A stretch of 64,000 nucleotides of DNA from Actinomycetota bacterium (lineage in GTDB: Bacteria > Actinomycetota > Actinomycetes > Nanopelagicales > Nanopelagicaceae): positions 53,973 to 117,972 of the forward strand of contig JAPLAW010000056.1 in assembly GCA_026393075.1 (NCBI GenBank). Reading direction: 5' to 3'. Of the stretch, positions 53,316 through 62,077 are shown piece after piece; within the stretch, counting starts at the first letter, position 1, and every line of letters begins with the position of its first letter. Under the pieces are notes generated by a model. That model ran no database searches. It saw nothing but the letters and a program-made list of their open reading frames with translations, and was not told where the DNA came from. Position numbers and translations under genes: made by a program.

Positions 53316-54057
53316 AGAAACACCAGTCACACAATCTGGAAGGTTTAGTTGGCCAGATATCTTTCTCTATTGCCAATTTGATTTCATTGGCAATGCGAAT
53401 CAAAGTAGCTTCAGTCGCTGCCAGATCAGCCAACGTTGGAGTGCTTTTAACGAGGGCGCCATCGCCTAAATAAATCAGCAGTAATAAACGCGGCAACACG
53501 TTATGTGTCTTGTAATAAAGCAGCGCGTACACCTGTAATTGAAATAGCGCTTTAGCTTCCCAACCTGGCTTCGGTGATTTGCCAGTTTTATAATCAACGA
53601 TACGAACTTCGCCAGTAGGTGCCACATCTAGTCGATCTACATAGCCGTGCAGGTATAGGTCAGAATTCAAATCGAACTCAAGGTGTAACTCTCTAAAACT
53701 TGGCTCGAAAGTTTCTGGCTTTTCCAATTTGAAATAGGTAGCCAACAGCGCATTCGCCCGATCGATCCATTCTTTTTCGTTGCTAATCAATGGCGCTAAG
53801 TCGGGTTTAGCGGCTAATTGAGCTTGCCAACGTGAAGGCAATAGTCCAACTGCAGTATCTAAATTTCTAAGTTCGGCAGGGGATTCAAAGAGATCGTGAA
53901 GAACGGTGTGCACCAATGTTCCGCGTTCGGCATCAATGCTTGGAGGTTCGGGCAATTTATCAATACTGCGATATTTGTAGAGTTGTGGACAATTTGTGAA
54001 CTCTGAAACTCGACTAGGAGATAACCGCATATTTGCCACTCGCTCAAGATAGGCCAT
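53287..54057 (-). CDS. RecB/AddB-like PD-(D/E)XK nuclease with putative Fe-S cysteines
   Basis: 256 aa; LSPSRVSEFTNCPQLYKYR, GTLVHTVLHDLF, YVDRLDVAPTGEVRIVDYKTGK, C-terminal CDWCFFKAIC. Confidence 0.88.
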   Translation of the reverse strand: MAYLERVANMRLSPSRVSEFTNCPQLYKYRSIDKLPEPPSIDAERGTLVHTVLHDLFESPAELRNLDTAVGLLPSRWQAQLAAKPDLAPLISNEKEWIDRANALLATYFKLEKPETFEPSFRELHLEFDLNSDLYLHGYVDRLDVAPTGEVRIVDYKTGKSPKPGWEAKALFQLQVYALLYYKTHNVLPRLLLLIYLGDGALVKSTPTLADLAATEATLIRIANEIKLAIEKDIWPTKPSRLCDWCFFKAICPAHT

Positions 54058-54111
54058 AGGTGTGACAAAGTTGGGCTGACTTTCATACTCTGCCTGAACT
54101 AGGATGCGTTC

Positions 54112-54999
54112 ATGTCCGAAAATACCCCGGCTCCGAAATCACTCGCTTCGCTACAAGCGGGCACTTTCGCCTACGGCGATCGAATTCAGTTAACCGATCC
54201 TAAGGGGAAGATGTATTCCTTAACGATTACCGCCGGCAAGGAATGGCATACCCATAAAGGCTGGATCGTTCATGACGAGCTAGTTGGAATTCCAGAAGGA
54301 TCCGTTATCAGTACAACCGCCGGGTTAAAGTTCACCGCGTTCAAGCCACTTCTAGGTGACTATGTCTTATCTATGCCACGCGGAGCAACCATCGTTTATC
54401 CCAAGGATGCCGCTTTCATTTTAGGTTTTGCCGATATTTATCCAGGTGCGCGAGTGTTAGAAGCCGGTGTTGGTAGTGGTGCTTTGACAATCACCTTGCT
54501 TCGCGCTGTTGGGGCTGAAGGGTTAGTTCATTCAGTTGAACGTCGCGAGGAGTTTGCCGATATTGCTAAAGCAAACGTGAACGATTATTTTGGCGAAACA
54601 CCTAGCAACTGGAGTTGTGATTTAGGTTCGGTGCAAGAAAAGGAATTTACCCATCAATTCGACCGGGTAGTTCTGGACATGTTGGCCCCTTGGGAATGTG
54701 TTGATATGGCCGCAAATGTTTTGCGCCCCGGTGGCGTTTTCTTAGCTTACGTCGCGACAACTACTCAATTATCAGCAACTGCCGAAGCGCTAAAAGCTGA
54801 CGGCCGTTTCACTGAACCTGAAAGTAATGAATCAATGATTCGCGGGTGGCATCACGAAGGTTTAGCAGTACGCCCGCAACAACGGATGATCGCTCACACT
54901 GGTTTCCTAATCATTAGCCGACGCATGGCACCTGGAGTAGAAGTATTAGCGCGCCGCCGTCGCCCAGCGAAAGGAGCCTACGGTGTCGCGGAAGAATGA
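54112..54999 (+). CDS. trmI: tRNA (adenine-58-N1)-methyltransferase TrmI
   Basis: 295 aa; PRGATIVYPKDAAFILGFADIYPGARVLEAGVGSGALTITLLRAVG, VVLDMLAPWE. Confidence 0.93.
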   Translation: MSENTPAPKSLASLQAGTFAYGDRIQLTDPKGKMYSLTITAGKEWHTHKGWIVHDELVGIPEGSVISTTAGLKFTAFKPLLGDYVLSMPRGATIVYPKDAAFILGFADIYPGARVLEAGVGSGALTITLLRAVGAEGLVHSVERREEFADIAKANVNDYFGETPSNWSCDLGSVQEKEFTHQFDRVVLDMLAPWECVDMAANVLRPGGVFLAYVATTTQLSATAEALKADGRFTEPESNESMIRGWHHEGLAVRPQQRMIAHTGFLIISRRMAPGVEVLARRRRPAKGAYGVAEE

Positions 55000-55921
55000 G
55001 CGCCTAGTTAATTTAACAATCGCGCTGCTGGCTACCAAAAGATATTTAACCAAGAACGAAATCTTTAGAAATATCGAAGGCTACGAAGGTAGCGCCGAAG
55101 CGAAAGAACGAATGTTCGAACGCGATAAAGATGATCTACGTAAATTAGGTATTCAGATTGAAGTTGGGGGGCTAGATCCACTTTTCGATGATGAAGCTGG
55201 CTATCGAATTCGCCCGGAGAGTTATGCACTTTCATTACGTGACTTAACGCCAACCCAGGTCACGTTTCTCTCGTTAGCCGCCCAAGCTTGGCAAGACGCC
55301 GCATTCACTGACCTTTCACAACAAGCGTTACGTAAATTGACTTCGATTGGTTTAGATACTGACTCATCTCAGCTACCAGTAATGGCCCCGAAACTAATTG
55401 GTGCCGATGAAAACTTACGAAGCGCATTAGATGCGCTCACCTCGTTAACAACTATTGAATTTGATTACTTGAATGTTCAAGGCGTCGCGCAGAAGCGTCA
55501 ATTGCAGGTTTATGGAGTTCAAGCGCGTAAATCACACTGGTACTTGATTGGGTTAGACACCGAAAAAAGTGCGATTAGAAATTTTCGGGTAGATCGCATT
55601 CAAGGTGACGTAACTCCGATTGGCAAAGCACAAAGTTATGAGATCCCGCCCAGTTTTGAAATCGCAGAACTCGAACCGGCCATTGAAACACCACTTGCTG
55701 TCCTGCAAGTCAGACCTGGGGCTGGTTATCAACTTCGTCGCATGGCAACCACTGTCGAAACCGCAGATGATTGGGATCTACTTGAAGTACCGATTTTTGA
55801 TCTCGCTTTCATGACGAACTTAGTGCTTTGGCATGGTGAAGATGTAATTGTTTCATCGCCGCTACAACTAAGAAGCGCTGTCATGTCTGGTCTGGAAAAG
55901 TTGGTGAAAATTCATGGCTAA
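54983..55921 (+). CDS. pafB: WYL-domain transcriptional regulator PafB
   Basis: 312 aa; N-terminal HTH region RLVNLTIALLATKRYLTKNEIF, WYL-type SHWYLIGLDTEKSAIRNFRVDRI; followed by a second WYL gene and tatA. Confidence 0.88.
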   Translation: MSRKNERLVNLTIALLATKRYLTKNEIFRNIEGYEGSAEAKERMFERDKDDLRKLGIQIEVGGLDPLFDDEAGYRIRPESYALSLRDLTPTQVTFLSLAAQAWQDAAFTDLSQQALRKLTSIGLDTDSSQLPVMAPKLIGADENLRSALDALTSLTTIEFDYLNVQGVAQKRQLQVYGVQARKSHWYLIGLDTEKSAIRNFRVDRIQGDVTPIGKAQSYEIPPSFEIAELEPAIETPLAVLQVRPGAGYQLRRMATTVETADDWDLLEVPIFDLAFMTNLVLWHGEDVIVSSPLQLRSAVMSGLEKLVKIHG

Positions 55922-56822
55922 ACAAGAGAGTGGTCTGGCTCGAACTGCGCGACTTTTAGATTTGGTACCTTACTTAACAACGCACCAAGGCATTGCAATC
56001 TCGGAATTAGCGAAAACTTTTAATACAACTGTCAAAGAAATTACGGATGATCTAAATACCCTCTGGATGTGTGGGTTGCCTGGATACACGCCGCTGGAAT
56101 TAATAGATCTCGAATTTGAATCTGGTTTTGTTTCAATCCGTAATGCCGAGACATTGGCGGCTCCAAGAGCGTTAGATCGCGCTGAAGCACTTTCGATTTA
56201 CATGGGACTCGATCTATTAAGTGCAGAGCTAGGCGCTTCCAATGGTGCTCTAGTTTCTGAGATTGAAAATCTGCAAGAACAACTCCGCTCTCAATTGATT
56301 TCAGCGCCACAAGTTCAAATAGAGGCAAGTCTTGCTTCCGAACTGCGTGCGCTAATACTGCGTGCAATTCGTCGGCGCGGTTGGCTAGAGATCACTTATC
56401 ACTCAGCTGCCAACGATCAAGTATCAACGCGACAAGTAGCACCTTACGAACTATCACAGTCGGGTTCACATGAGTATTTGCAAGGATATTGCGATAGCGC
56501 GAAAGCAGTTCGTAACTTTCGTGCTGATCGAATTGTAAATATCAAGGAAATTGCTGACCAACTGTGGCCAACTAACCAAGTAGTTTCCAAGGACGAGGCT
56601 ATTGAATACCAAGTAGAGGTTCATTCTGCTTCGCGCCAGGTTCTCGAAGTGTTACCGCAGGTAGAGCCAGGCTCCTCAACTGCAACAATCCAGGGCTTTA
56701 ACGCTCAGTGGATTTCACGAGCGATCCTTTCGCTCGGAGGTCAGGTGGAAGCTGTCAACCCAAGTGAGATTAGGGCTGCGGTACATGCTCGAGCATTGGC
56801 TGCGTTGGGAAATTATCACTAA
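55914..56822 (+). CDS. pafC: WYL-domain transcriptional regulator PafC
   Basis: 302 aa; LARTARLLDLVPYLTTHQGIAISELAKTFNTTVKEITDDLNTLWMCGLPGYTP, RNFRADRI; 8-nt overlap with pafB. Confidence 0.88.
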   Translation: MAKQESGLARTARLLDLVPYLTTHQGIAISELAKTFNTTVKEITDDLNTLWMCGLPGYTPLELIDLEFESGFVSIRNAETLAAPRALDRAEALSIYMGLDLLSAELGASNGALVSEIENLQEQLRSQLISAPQVQIEASLASELRALILRAIRRRGWLEITYHSAANDQVSTRQVAPYELSQSGSHEYLQGYCDSAKAVRNFRADRIVNIKEIADQLWPTNQVVSKDEAIEYQVEVHSASRQVLEVLPQVEPGSSTATIQGFNAQWISRAILSLGGQVEAVNPSEIRAAVHARALAALGNYH

Positions 56823-56904
56823 TTTCTAAAGATCGAACTGAGCGGCAGCCCTGTTTGATGCGCTAGCGTTTACCCATAGAAGCTGAAACTAAAGGAGTAA
56901 TTAG

Positions 56905-57078
56905 ATGCCTCGTGGTCAAGAGTTAATCGTAATTCTGATTGTCATCGCTGTCCTCTTTGGGGCTAAGCGTCTGCCTGATTCAGCCCGCTCTTTAGGTCGC
57001 TCACTTCGTATCTTCAAATCTGAAATGAAAGAGATGAAGGACGACGACAAGAAAGATGACGACTCATCTTCTAAGTAG
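56905..57078 (+). CDS. tatA: Sec-independent protein translocase subunit TatA
   Basis: 57 aa ORF, below the track cutoff: [57 protein letters not shown]; TatA TM-hinge-amphipathic helix; SD AAAGGAG; upstream of tatC. Confidence 0.92.
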   Translation: MPRGQELIVILIVIAVLFGAKRLPDSARSLGRSLRIFKSEMKEMKDDDKKDDDSSSK

Positions 57079-57089
57079 TCATTTTCGAA

Positions 57090-57899
57090 ATGTCTAAACG
57101 CAACAAAGGCAAGATGCCGTTACTTGAGCATCTGAATGAATTCCGAAAACGTTTTCTTCGCTCCGTCATCGCGATTCTCGCGGCATCAACCGCTGGTTGG
57201 TTTCTTTATGACCAAATAATCACGCAGCTTGCCAAACCAGTTTGTGATCTCGCCGCAGCTAGAGCCACGGGTTCTGATGAATGCGGTTCACTTTATATCA
57301 ACGGAATTTTAGGACCACTCAACCTGCAAATTAAGGTCGCGATTCTTAGTGGTTTTATTGTGGCTGCGCCAGTTTGGCTTTATCAACTTTGGGCATTCAT
57401 AGCACCAGCGCTACATCGTAAAGAGAAGCGATATTCGATCCTTTTCCTCTTTGCTGCAACCCCATTCTTTGCAATAGGCGCGACCATTGGTTATCTAATC
57501 TTGCCCGTTGCGATTAAGGTTCTTTTTGGTTTCACCCCAGATGCGCTGACGAATCTGGTCAAATTTGATGATTATTTAGATTTTGTATTGCGGATGATTT
57601 TGTTATTTGGCTTAGCTTTCGAGCTACCCGTATTTCTGCTGACTTTCAATCTAATTGGGTTCTTGCGTGGCGCAACCATCTTAAAACCATGGCGAATCTG
57701 GGTATTCTCAATCACCTTGGCGGCTGCAGCATTGACCCCAACATCAGATCCAATAACAATGAGTTTTCTGGCTGGCCCACTCGTTCTTCTATATTTCTTA
57801 GCCGGCTTGATTGCGCTCTTGCTAGATCGACGTAGAGACAAACGCAAGCAAACCCAAGATTCAGCAGATTTTGATCCATCCGCATCGCCAATAGATTAA
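57090..57899 (+). CDS. tatC: Sec-independent protein translocase subunit TatC
   Basis: 269 aa; MPLLEHLNEFRKRFLRSVIAIL, six-TM protein, FELPVFLLTFNLIGFL, TPTSDPITMSFLAGPLVLLYFLA. Confidence 0.95.
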   Translation: MSKRNKGKMPLLEHLNEFRKRFLRSVIAILAASTAGWFLYDQIITQLAKPVCDLAAARATGSDECGSLYINGILGPLNLQIKVAILSGFIVAAPVWLYQLWAFIAPALHRKEKRYSILFLFAATPFFAIGATIGYLILPVAIKVLFGFTPDALTNLVKFDDYLDFVLRMILLFGLAFELPVFLLTFNLIGFLRGATILKPWRIWVFSITLAAAALTPTSDPITMSFLAGPLVLLYFLAGLIALLLDRRRDKRKQTQDSADFDPSASPID

Positions 57900-57921
57900 T
57901 TCGAATCGATAGGTTTACCTC

Positions 57922-58788
57922 ATGTGGTTGGTGGTTGTAAATCCTAAAGCGGGCTTAGGCGCAGCAGCGTCGCTGGCTACCCAAGTTGTTGGCTTTCTAC
58001 AGTCTCGCGAGATTGCTTACCGCATGATTTCCCCGAATAGTGCTGCCGAAACTAAAGCACTAGTCGCAGAGTCATTGCGAAACGGTGAGGCCACTCGGTT
58101 ACTTAGCGTTGGGGGAGATGGCTTATTTCACCTTTTATTGCAGTTTGCCATTGAGTTTAAAGTCCCACTAGCGATAGTTCCAGGTGGAACTGGTAATGAT
58201 TTCTATCGAACCTTAGGTTGGTTTGATCACGACTTGACTGAGTATCTCGAACACTTGAATTCAATCGCGCCAACCTTGGTAGATGTTGGAGTCGTCGATG
58301 GTGAATATTTTGGCGCTGTTCTATCAAGTGGTTTTGATTCCGTGGTAAACGAACGAGCTAACACAATGAAATGGCCAAAAGGACCGGCAAAATACAATGC
58401 GGCGATTGTTCTCGAGTTTCCCAAATTTCAGCCGATAGAGTTCAAGATTTTTGCAGATGAGAAGATTTTAGAAGTCGAAGCAATGTTGATCGCAATCGGA
58501 AATGGAAGTTCTTATGGCGGCGGGATGCGAGTTTGTCCCGATGCGGATTTACAAGATGGACTTTTTGACCTCATGATTTTACATCCAGTTTCAAAGTTAG
58601 AATTCATCAAGGTATTTCCAACGGTCTATAAAGGAACCCATATCGAACACCCGCAAGTCGAGGTAATCCGAGCAAAAGCGATTCGCATCGAATCTTCAGC
58701 CGTCGCATATGCCGATGGTGAACGAATCGGCCAGCTGCCAGTTCAAGTCGAATCTTTACCGCAAAGCCTGCTAACTTGGCCCGCATGA
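57922..58788 (+). CDS. Diacylglycerol/lipid kinase family protein
   Basis: 288 aa; VVNPKAGLGAA, LLSVGGDGLFHLLLQFA, IVPGGTGNDFYRTLG, VCPDADLQDGLFDLMIL. Confidence 0.92.
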   Translation: MWLVVVNPKAGLGAAASLATQVVGFLQSREIAYRMISPNSAAETKALVAESLRNGEATRLLSVGGDGLFHLLLQFAIEFKVPLAIVPGGTGNDFYRTLGWFDHDLTEYLEHLNSIAPTLVDVGVVDGEYFGAVLSSGFDSVVNERANTMKWPKGPAKYNAAIVLEFPKFQPIEFKIFADEKILEVEAMLIAIGNGSSYGGGMRVCPDADLQDGLFDLMILHPVSKLEFIKVFPTVYKGTHIEHPQVEVIRAKAIRIESSAVAYADGERIGQLPVQVESLPQSLLTWPA

Positions 58789-61175
58789 GCGGCCCGGATC
58801 AACTTTCACCCGCCGAAGCTTATGCAGCAGCCATATCACGCGCTAAGCACGCGGTAACTCAGGAATTTATCGATTCCTTCGATTTTGGTTTCGATGAATT
58901 TCAGATCGAAGCTTGCCATGCTCTCGAAGACGGTCACGGAGTATTAGTTGCGGCCCCAACTGGCGCTGGAAAGACCGTTGTAGGGGAATTCGCAGCTTAT
59001 TTCGCTCTCAAGAATGGCAAAAAGTGTTTCTACACCACTCCAATAAAAGCGCTCTCAAATCAAAAGTTTGCTGAATTCGTCGAGCGTTTTGGTGAAGAGA
59101 AAGTTGGCTTGCTAACTGGAGATACCAGCATCAACAGTGAAGCCGATATTTTGGTCATGACTACTGAAGTTTTACGCAACATGCTTTATGCCGGATCAAA
59201 CACCCTGAATAACTTGGGGTGGGTAGTAATGGATGAAGTTCATTATCTGGCCGATAAATTTCGTGGGGGAGTCTGGGAGGAAGTACTTATTCACTTGATG
59301 GAAAGCGTGCAAGTTATTTCACTCTCGGCCACAGTTTCCAATGCCGAAGAGTTTGGTGAATGGTTGAATGAGATTCGCGGGAATACCACTGTTGTAGTTA
59401 GTGAAGTTAGGCCGATTCCGCTTTATCAACATGTGCTGATTGGACAACGATTAGTTGATCTCTTTAGTAAACCTGGCCAAGTAAATCCCGAAATCCTTAA
59501 ACTCGAACGCGAAGCAATGCGCAAAGTTCATACAGATCGGCATCGACGGGAGCGATTTGGTCAGAACGAAAGCCGATTATCGCGTGCCGATATAATTGAG
59601 AAGTTAAATCGTGAGAATCTATTACCCGCGATTACTTTCATTTTTTCTCGCGCTGGGTGCGATGCAGCGGTAAATCAATGTTTAAACGCCGGGCTGCGTC
59701 TTACTAATTCCGAAGAACGTGCCGAGATTAGCAAGACCGCCCTCTATTACACGCAGAATTTAGCTGAAGAAGATTTAGCAGTTCTTGGCTTTGATCAATG
59801 GTTGAGTGCACTTGAACGAGGTATCGCGGCGCACCATGCTGGTTTGCTTCCAAGTTTTAAAGAGGCCATCGAAGATCTCTTCAAACGCGGATATATCAAG
59901 GCAGTTTTTGCCACTGAAACACTTGCCTTGGGCATCAACATGCCAGCTCGAACTGTGGTTTTAGAGAAGTTAACTAAATGGAATGGTGAAGCACATGTAC
60001 CCATCACGCCAGGGGAGTACACGCAGTTAACTGGGCGAGCAGGCCGTCGCGGAATTGATATTGAAGGAAACGCTGTTGTGCAATGGTCACCTTCAGTTGA
60101 TTCAGCAACCGCCGCTGGTTTAGCTTCTACGCGAACATATCCACTTCGTTCCTCATTTACCCCTACTTACAACATGGCGATCAACTTAATTAGTCGCTTC
60201 GGTCGCGAACGAGCTCGCGGATCACTTGAATCATCGTTTGCGCAATTCCAAGCCGATCGTGCTGTAGTTGGCCTTGATCGACAAGTACGTCGTAACCAGA
60301 CCGCAATTGATGAACTCGTAGATTCAGCGCAATGTCACTTAGGTGATTTCAACTCGTATGCATCGATGCGTCGTGAGATAAAGGAACTTGAAGCGCTGTT
60401 ATCTAAGCGCGGCGGACGCAAGACATTTGATAATCGGCAACGTCAACATCTAGAGGGCGAAATCGATCAACTTCGTAAAGCTTTGCGAAATCACGCTTGC
60501 CACGGATGTAATGAGCGCGAAGCGCACGCACGTTTACAGGAACGAGCCGGTCGATTACGTCGCGAGAACGAAGGCTTAACTAATCGCATTGAGAACCGCA
60601 CACACGTTATTGCTAAAACATTCGATCGCATCTGCGCTGTCCTAGATGAGCTCGGATATATCGAGGGTGAAAAACCGCTGGCCCAAGGAAAAATACTGGC
60701 GAAAATTTACGCCGAGTCCGATCTATTGCTCACTGAAACGATTCGCTTAGGTCTGCTCGATGAGTTGAATCCAGCTGAACTGCTCTCAGTGGTTTCCTGC
60801 ATGATCTATCAATCTCGTTCCCAAGAGGATTTAGCACCTAAAATTCCGCACCAGAATGTGGCCAATGCGCTGGGTGAAATCGCACATGTGTGGGGTCAGC
60901 TCGAGGAAATCGAAGAAAAGCACCAAGTTCAAACACAGAAAGCCCCAGATCTCGGGTTCTGTTACATCTCTTATCGCTGGGCGAATGGCAACTCACTGAA
61001 CAACGTCCTTAAGGGCAGCGATATGTCGGTAGGCGATTTTGTCAGATCAACCAAACAGCTAATAGATCTCATGAATCAAATCGCAGCGGCGAGTGAAAAG
61101 TTACGCCCAACTTGTCGCGAGGCAGTTAAGCGAATTGATCGGGGAGTAGTCAGTTATATGCTGGGTGACTTATGA
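58785..61175 (+). CDS. helY: DEAD/DEAH-box RNA helicase HelY (Ski2-like)
   Basis: ~796 aa; GVLVAAPTGAGKTVVGEFAAYFAL, VVMDEVHYLADKFRGGVWEEVLIH, ISLSATVSNAEEFGEWL, YTQLTGRAGRRGIDIEGNAVV. Confidence 0.94.
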   Translation: MSGPDQLSPAEAYAAAISRAKHAVTQEFIDSFDFGFDEFQIEACHALEDGHGVLVAAPTGAGKTVVGEFAAYFALKNGKKCFYTTPIKALSNQKFAEFVERFGEEKVGLLTGDTSINSEADILVMTTEVLRNMLYAGSNTLNNLGWVVMDEVHYLADKFRGGVWEEVLIHLMESVQVISLSATVSNAEEFGEWLNEIRGNTTVVVSEVRPIPLYQHVLIGQRLVDLFSKPGQVNPEILKLEREAMRKVHTDRHRRERFGQNESRLSRADIIEKLNRENLLPAITFIFSRAGCDAAVNQCLNAGLRLTNSEERAEISKTALYYTQNLAEEDLAVLGFDQWLSALERGIAAHHAGLLPSFKEAIEDLFKRGYIKAVFATETLALGINMPARTVVLEKLTKWNGEAHVPITPGEYTQLTGRAGRRGIDIEGNAVVQWSPSVDSATAAGLASTRTYPLRSSFTPTYNMAINLISRFGRERARGSLESSFAQFQADRAVVGLDRQVRRNQTAIDELVDSAQCHLGDFNSYASMRREIKELEALLSKRGGRKTFDNRQRQHLEGEIDQLRKALRNHACHGCNEREAHARLQERAGRLRRENEGLTNRIENRTHVIAKTFDRICAVLDELGYIEGEKPLAQGKILAKIYAESDLLLTETIRLGLLDELNPAELLSVVSCMIYQSRSQEDLAPKIPHQNVANALGEIAHVWGQLEEIEEKHQVQTQKAPDLGFCYISYRWANGNSLNNVLKGSDMSVGDFVRSTKQLIDLMNQIAAASEKLRPTCREAVKRIDRGVVSYMLGDL

Positions 61176-62074
61176 CTTTAATGTTGCTCGATAGCGCATC
61201 GCTTTGGTATCGCGCTTATTACGGAATGCCCGACACTTTGTTGGGTCCAGATGGAACACCGGTTAACGCAATTCGCGGTTACCTGGATATGACAGCGCGG
61301 TTGGTTGGCATCTATAAGCCTGATCGATTAGTAGCTTGCCTTGATGGAGATTGGCGACCTAGTTGGCGCGTAGATATTTTCCCAGCTTATAAAGCTAATC
61401 GCTTAGAAGAAGAGAGTGATGAAGAAGTAGAACCAGAAACGTTAACTCCACAAATTCCGATCTTGCTAGATATTCTTGATCTTTTTGGAATCCCAGTAGT
61501 TGGCGTTGATGACTATGAAGCCGATGATGTCATGGCCACTTATGCCGAAGTTGAACCAGGCCCGATCAGAATTGTTACTGGTGATCGAGATTTATTCCAG
61601 ATGGTTGATGACAAACGCGATATCAAAGTTGTCTACTTAGCTAAAGGAATTTCGCAACACGACTTAGTCGATATCAAATATGTTGCCGATAAGTATGCAA
61701 TTCCAGGTGATCGTTACGACCTATTCGCAATGTTCAGAGGCGATCCATCTGATGGACTCCCTGGCGTAAAAGGGATCGGTGAAAAAGGCGCAGCTGTTAT
61801 TGCGAACAACTTTGCTACCGTTGAAGATGCCCTCGCTGCGGCACATGGCGCGCACGATTCATTACCGCCGGCACTTGCGAAGAAGATTATTGCTGGTGCC
61901 GATTACTTAAGTATCGCGCCTAAATTAGTGCGAGTTGCTCGTGATGCACCGCTGCCAAAAGTTGACTTATCAATGCCTAAAGCGCCAGCTGACTTATCAA
62001 AGCTCTATCAAATCAAAGATCAATATGGTCTAGGCGCAAGTATTGACCGTTTAATTGCTGCCTTTGGCTGGTAA
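61172..62074 (+). CDS. 5'-3' exonuclease (PolA N-terminal-like/FEN family)
   Basis: 300 aa; LLDSASLWYRAYYGMPDTLLGPDGTPVNAIRGYLDM, VDDYEADDVMATYA, VTGDRDLFQMV, FRGDPSDGLPGVKGIGEKGAA. Confidence 0.93.
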   Translation: MTLMLLDSASLWYRAYYGMPDTLLGPDGTPVNAIRGYLDMTARLVGIYKPDRLVACLDGDWRPSWRVDIFPAYKANRLEEESDEEVEPETLTPQIPILLDILDLFGIPVVGVDDYEADDVMATYAEVEPGPIRIVTGDRDLFQMVDDKRDIKVVYLAKGISQHDLVDIKYVADKYAIPGDRYDLFAMFRGDPSDGLPGVKGIGEKGAAVIANNFATVEDALAAAHGAHDSLPPALAKKIIAGADYLSIAPKLVRVARDAPLPKVDLSMPKAPADLSKLYQIKDQYGLGASIDRLIAAFGW

Positions 62075-62077
62075 TAC

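Noticed and set aside
53287-54057. Cas4 of a CRISPR system
   Set aside because: Fe-S PD-(D/E)XK architecture is shared with Cas4/AddB, but there are no other cas genes or repeats and the synteny matches the actinobacterial RecB-like gene next to trmI.
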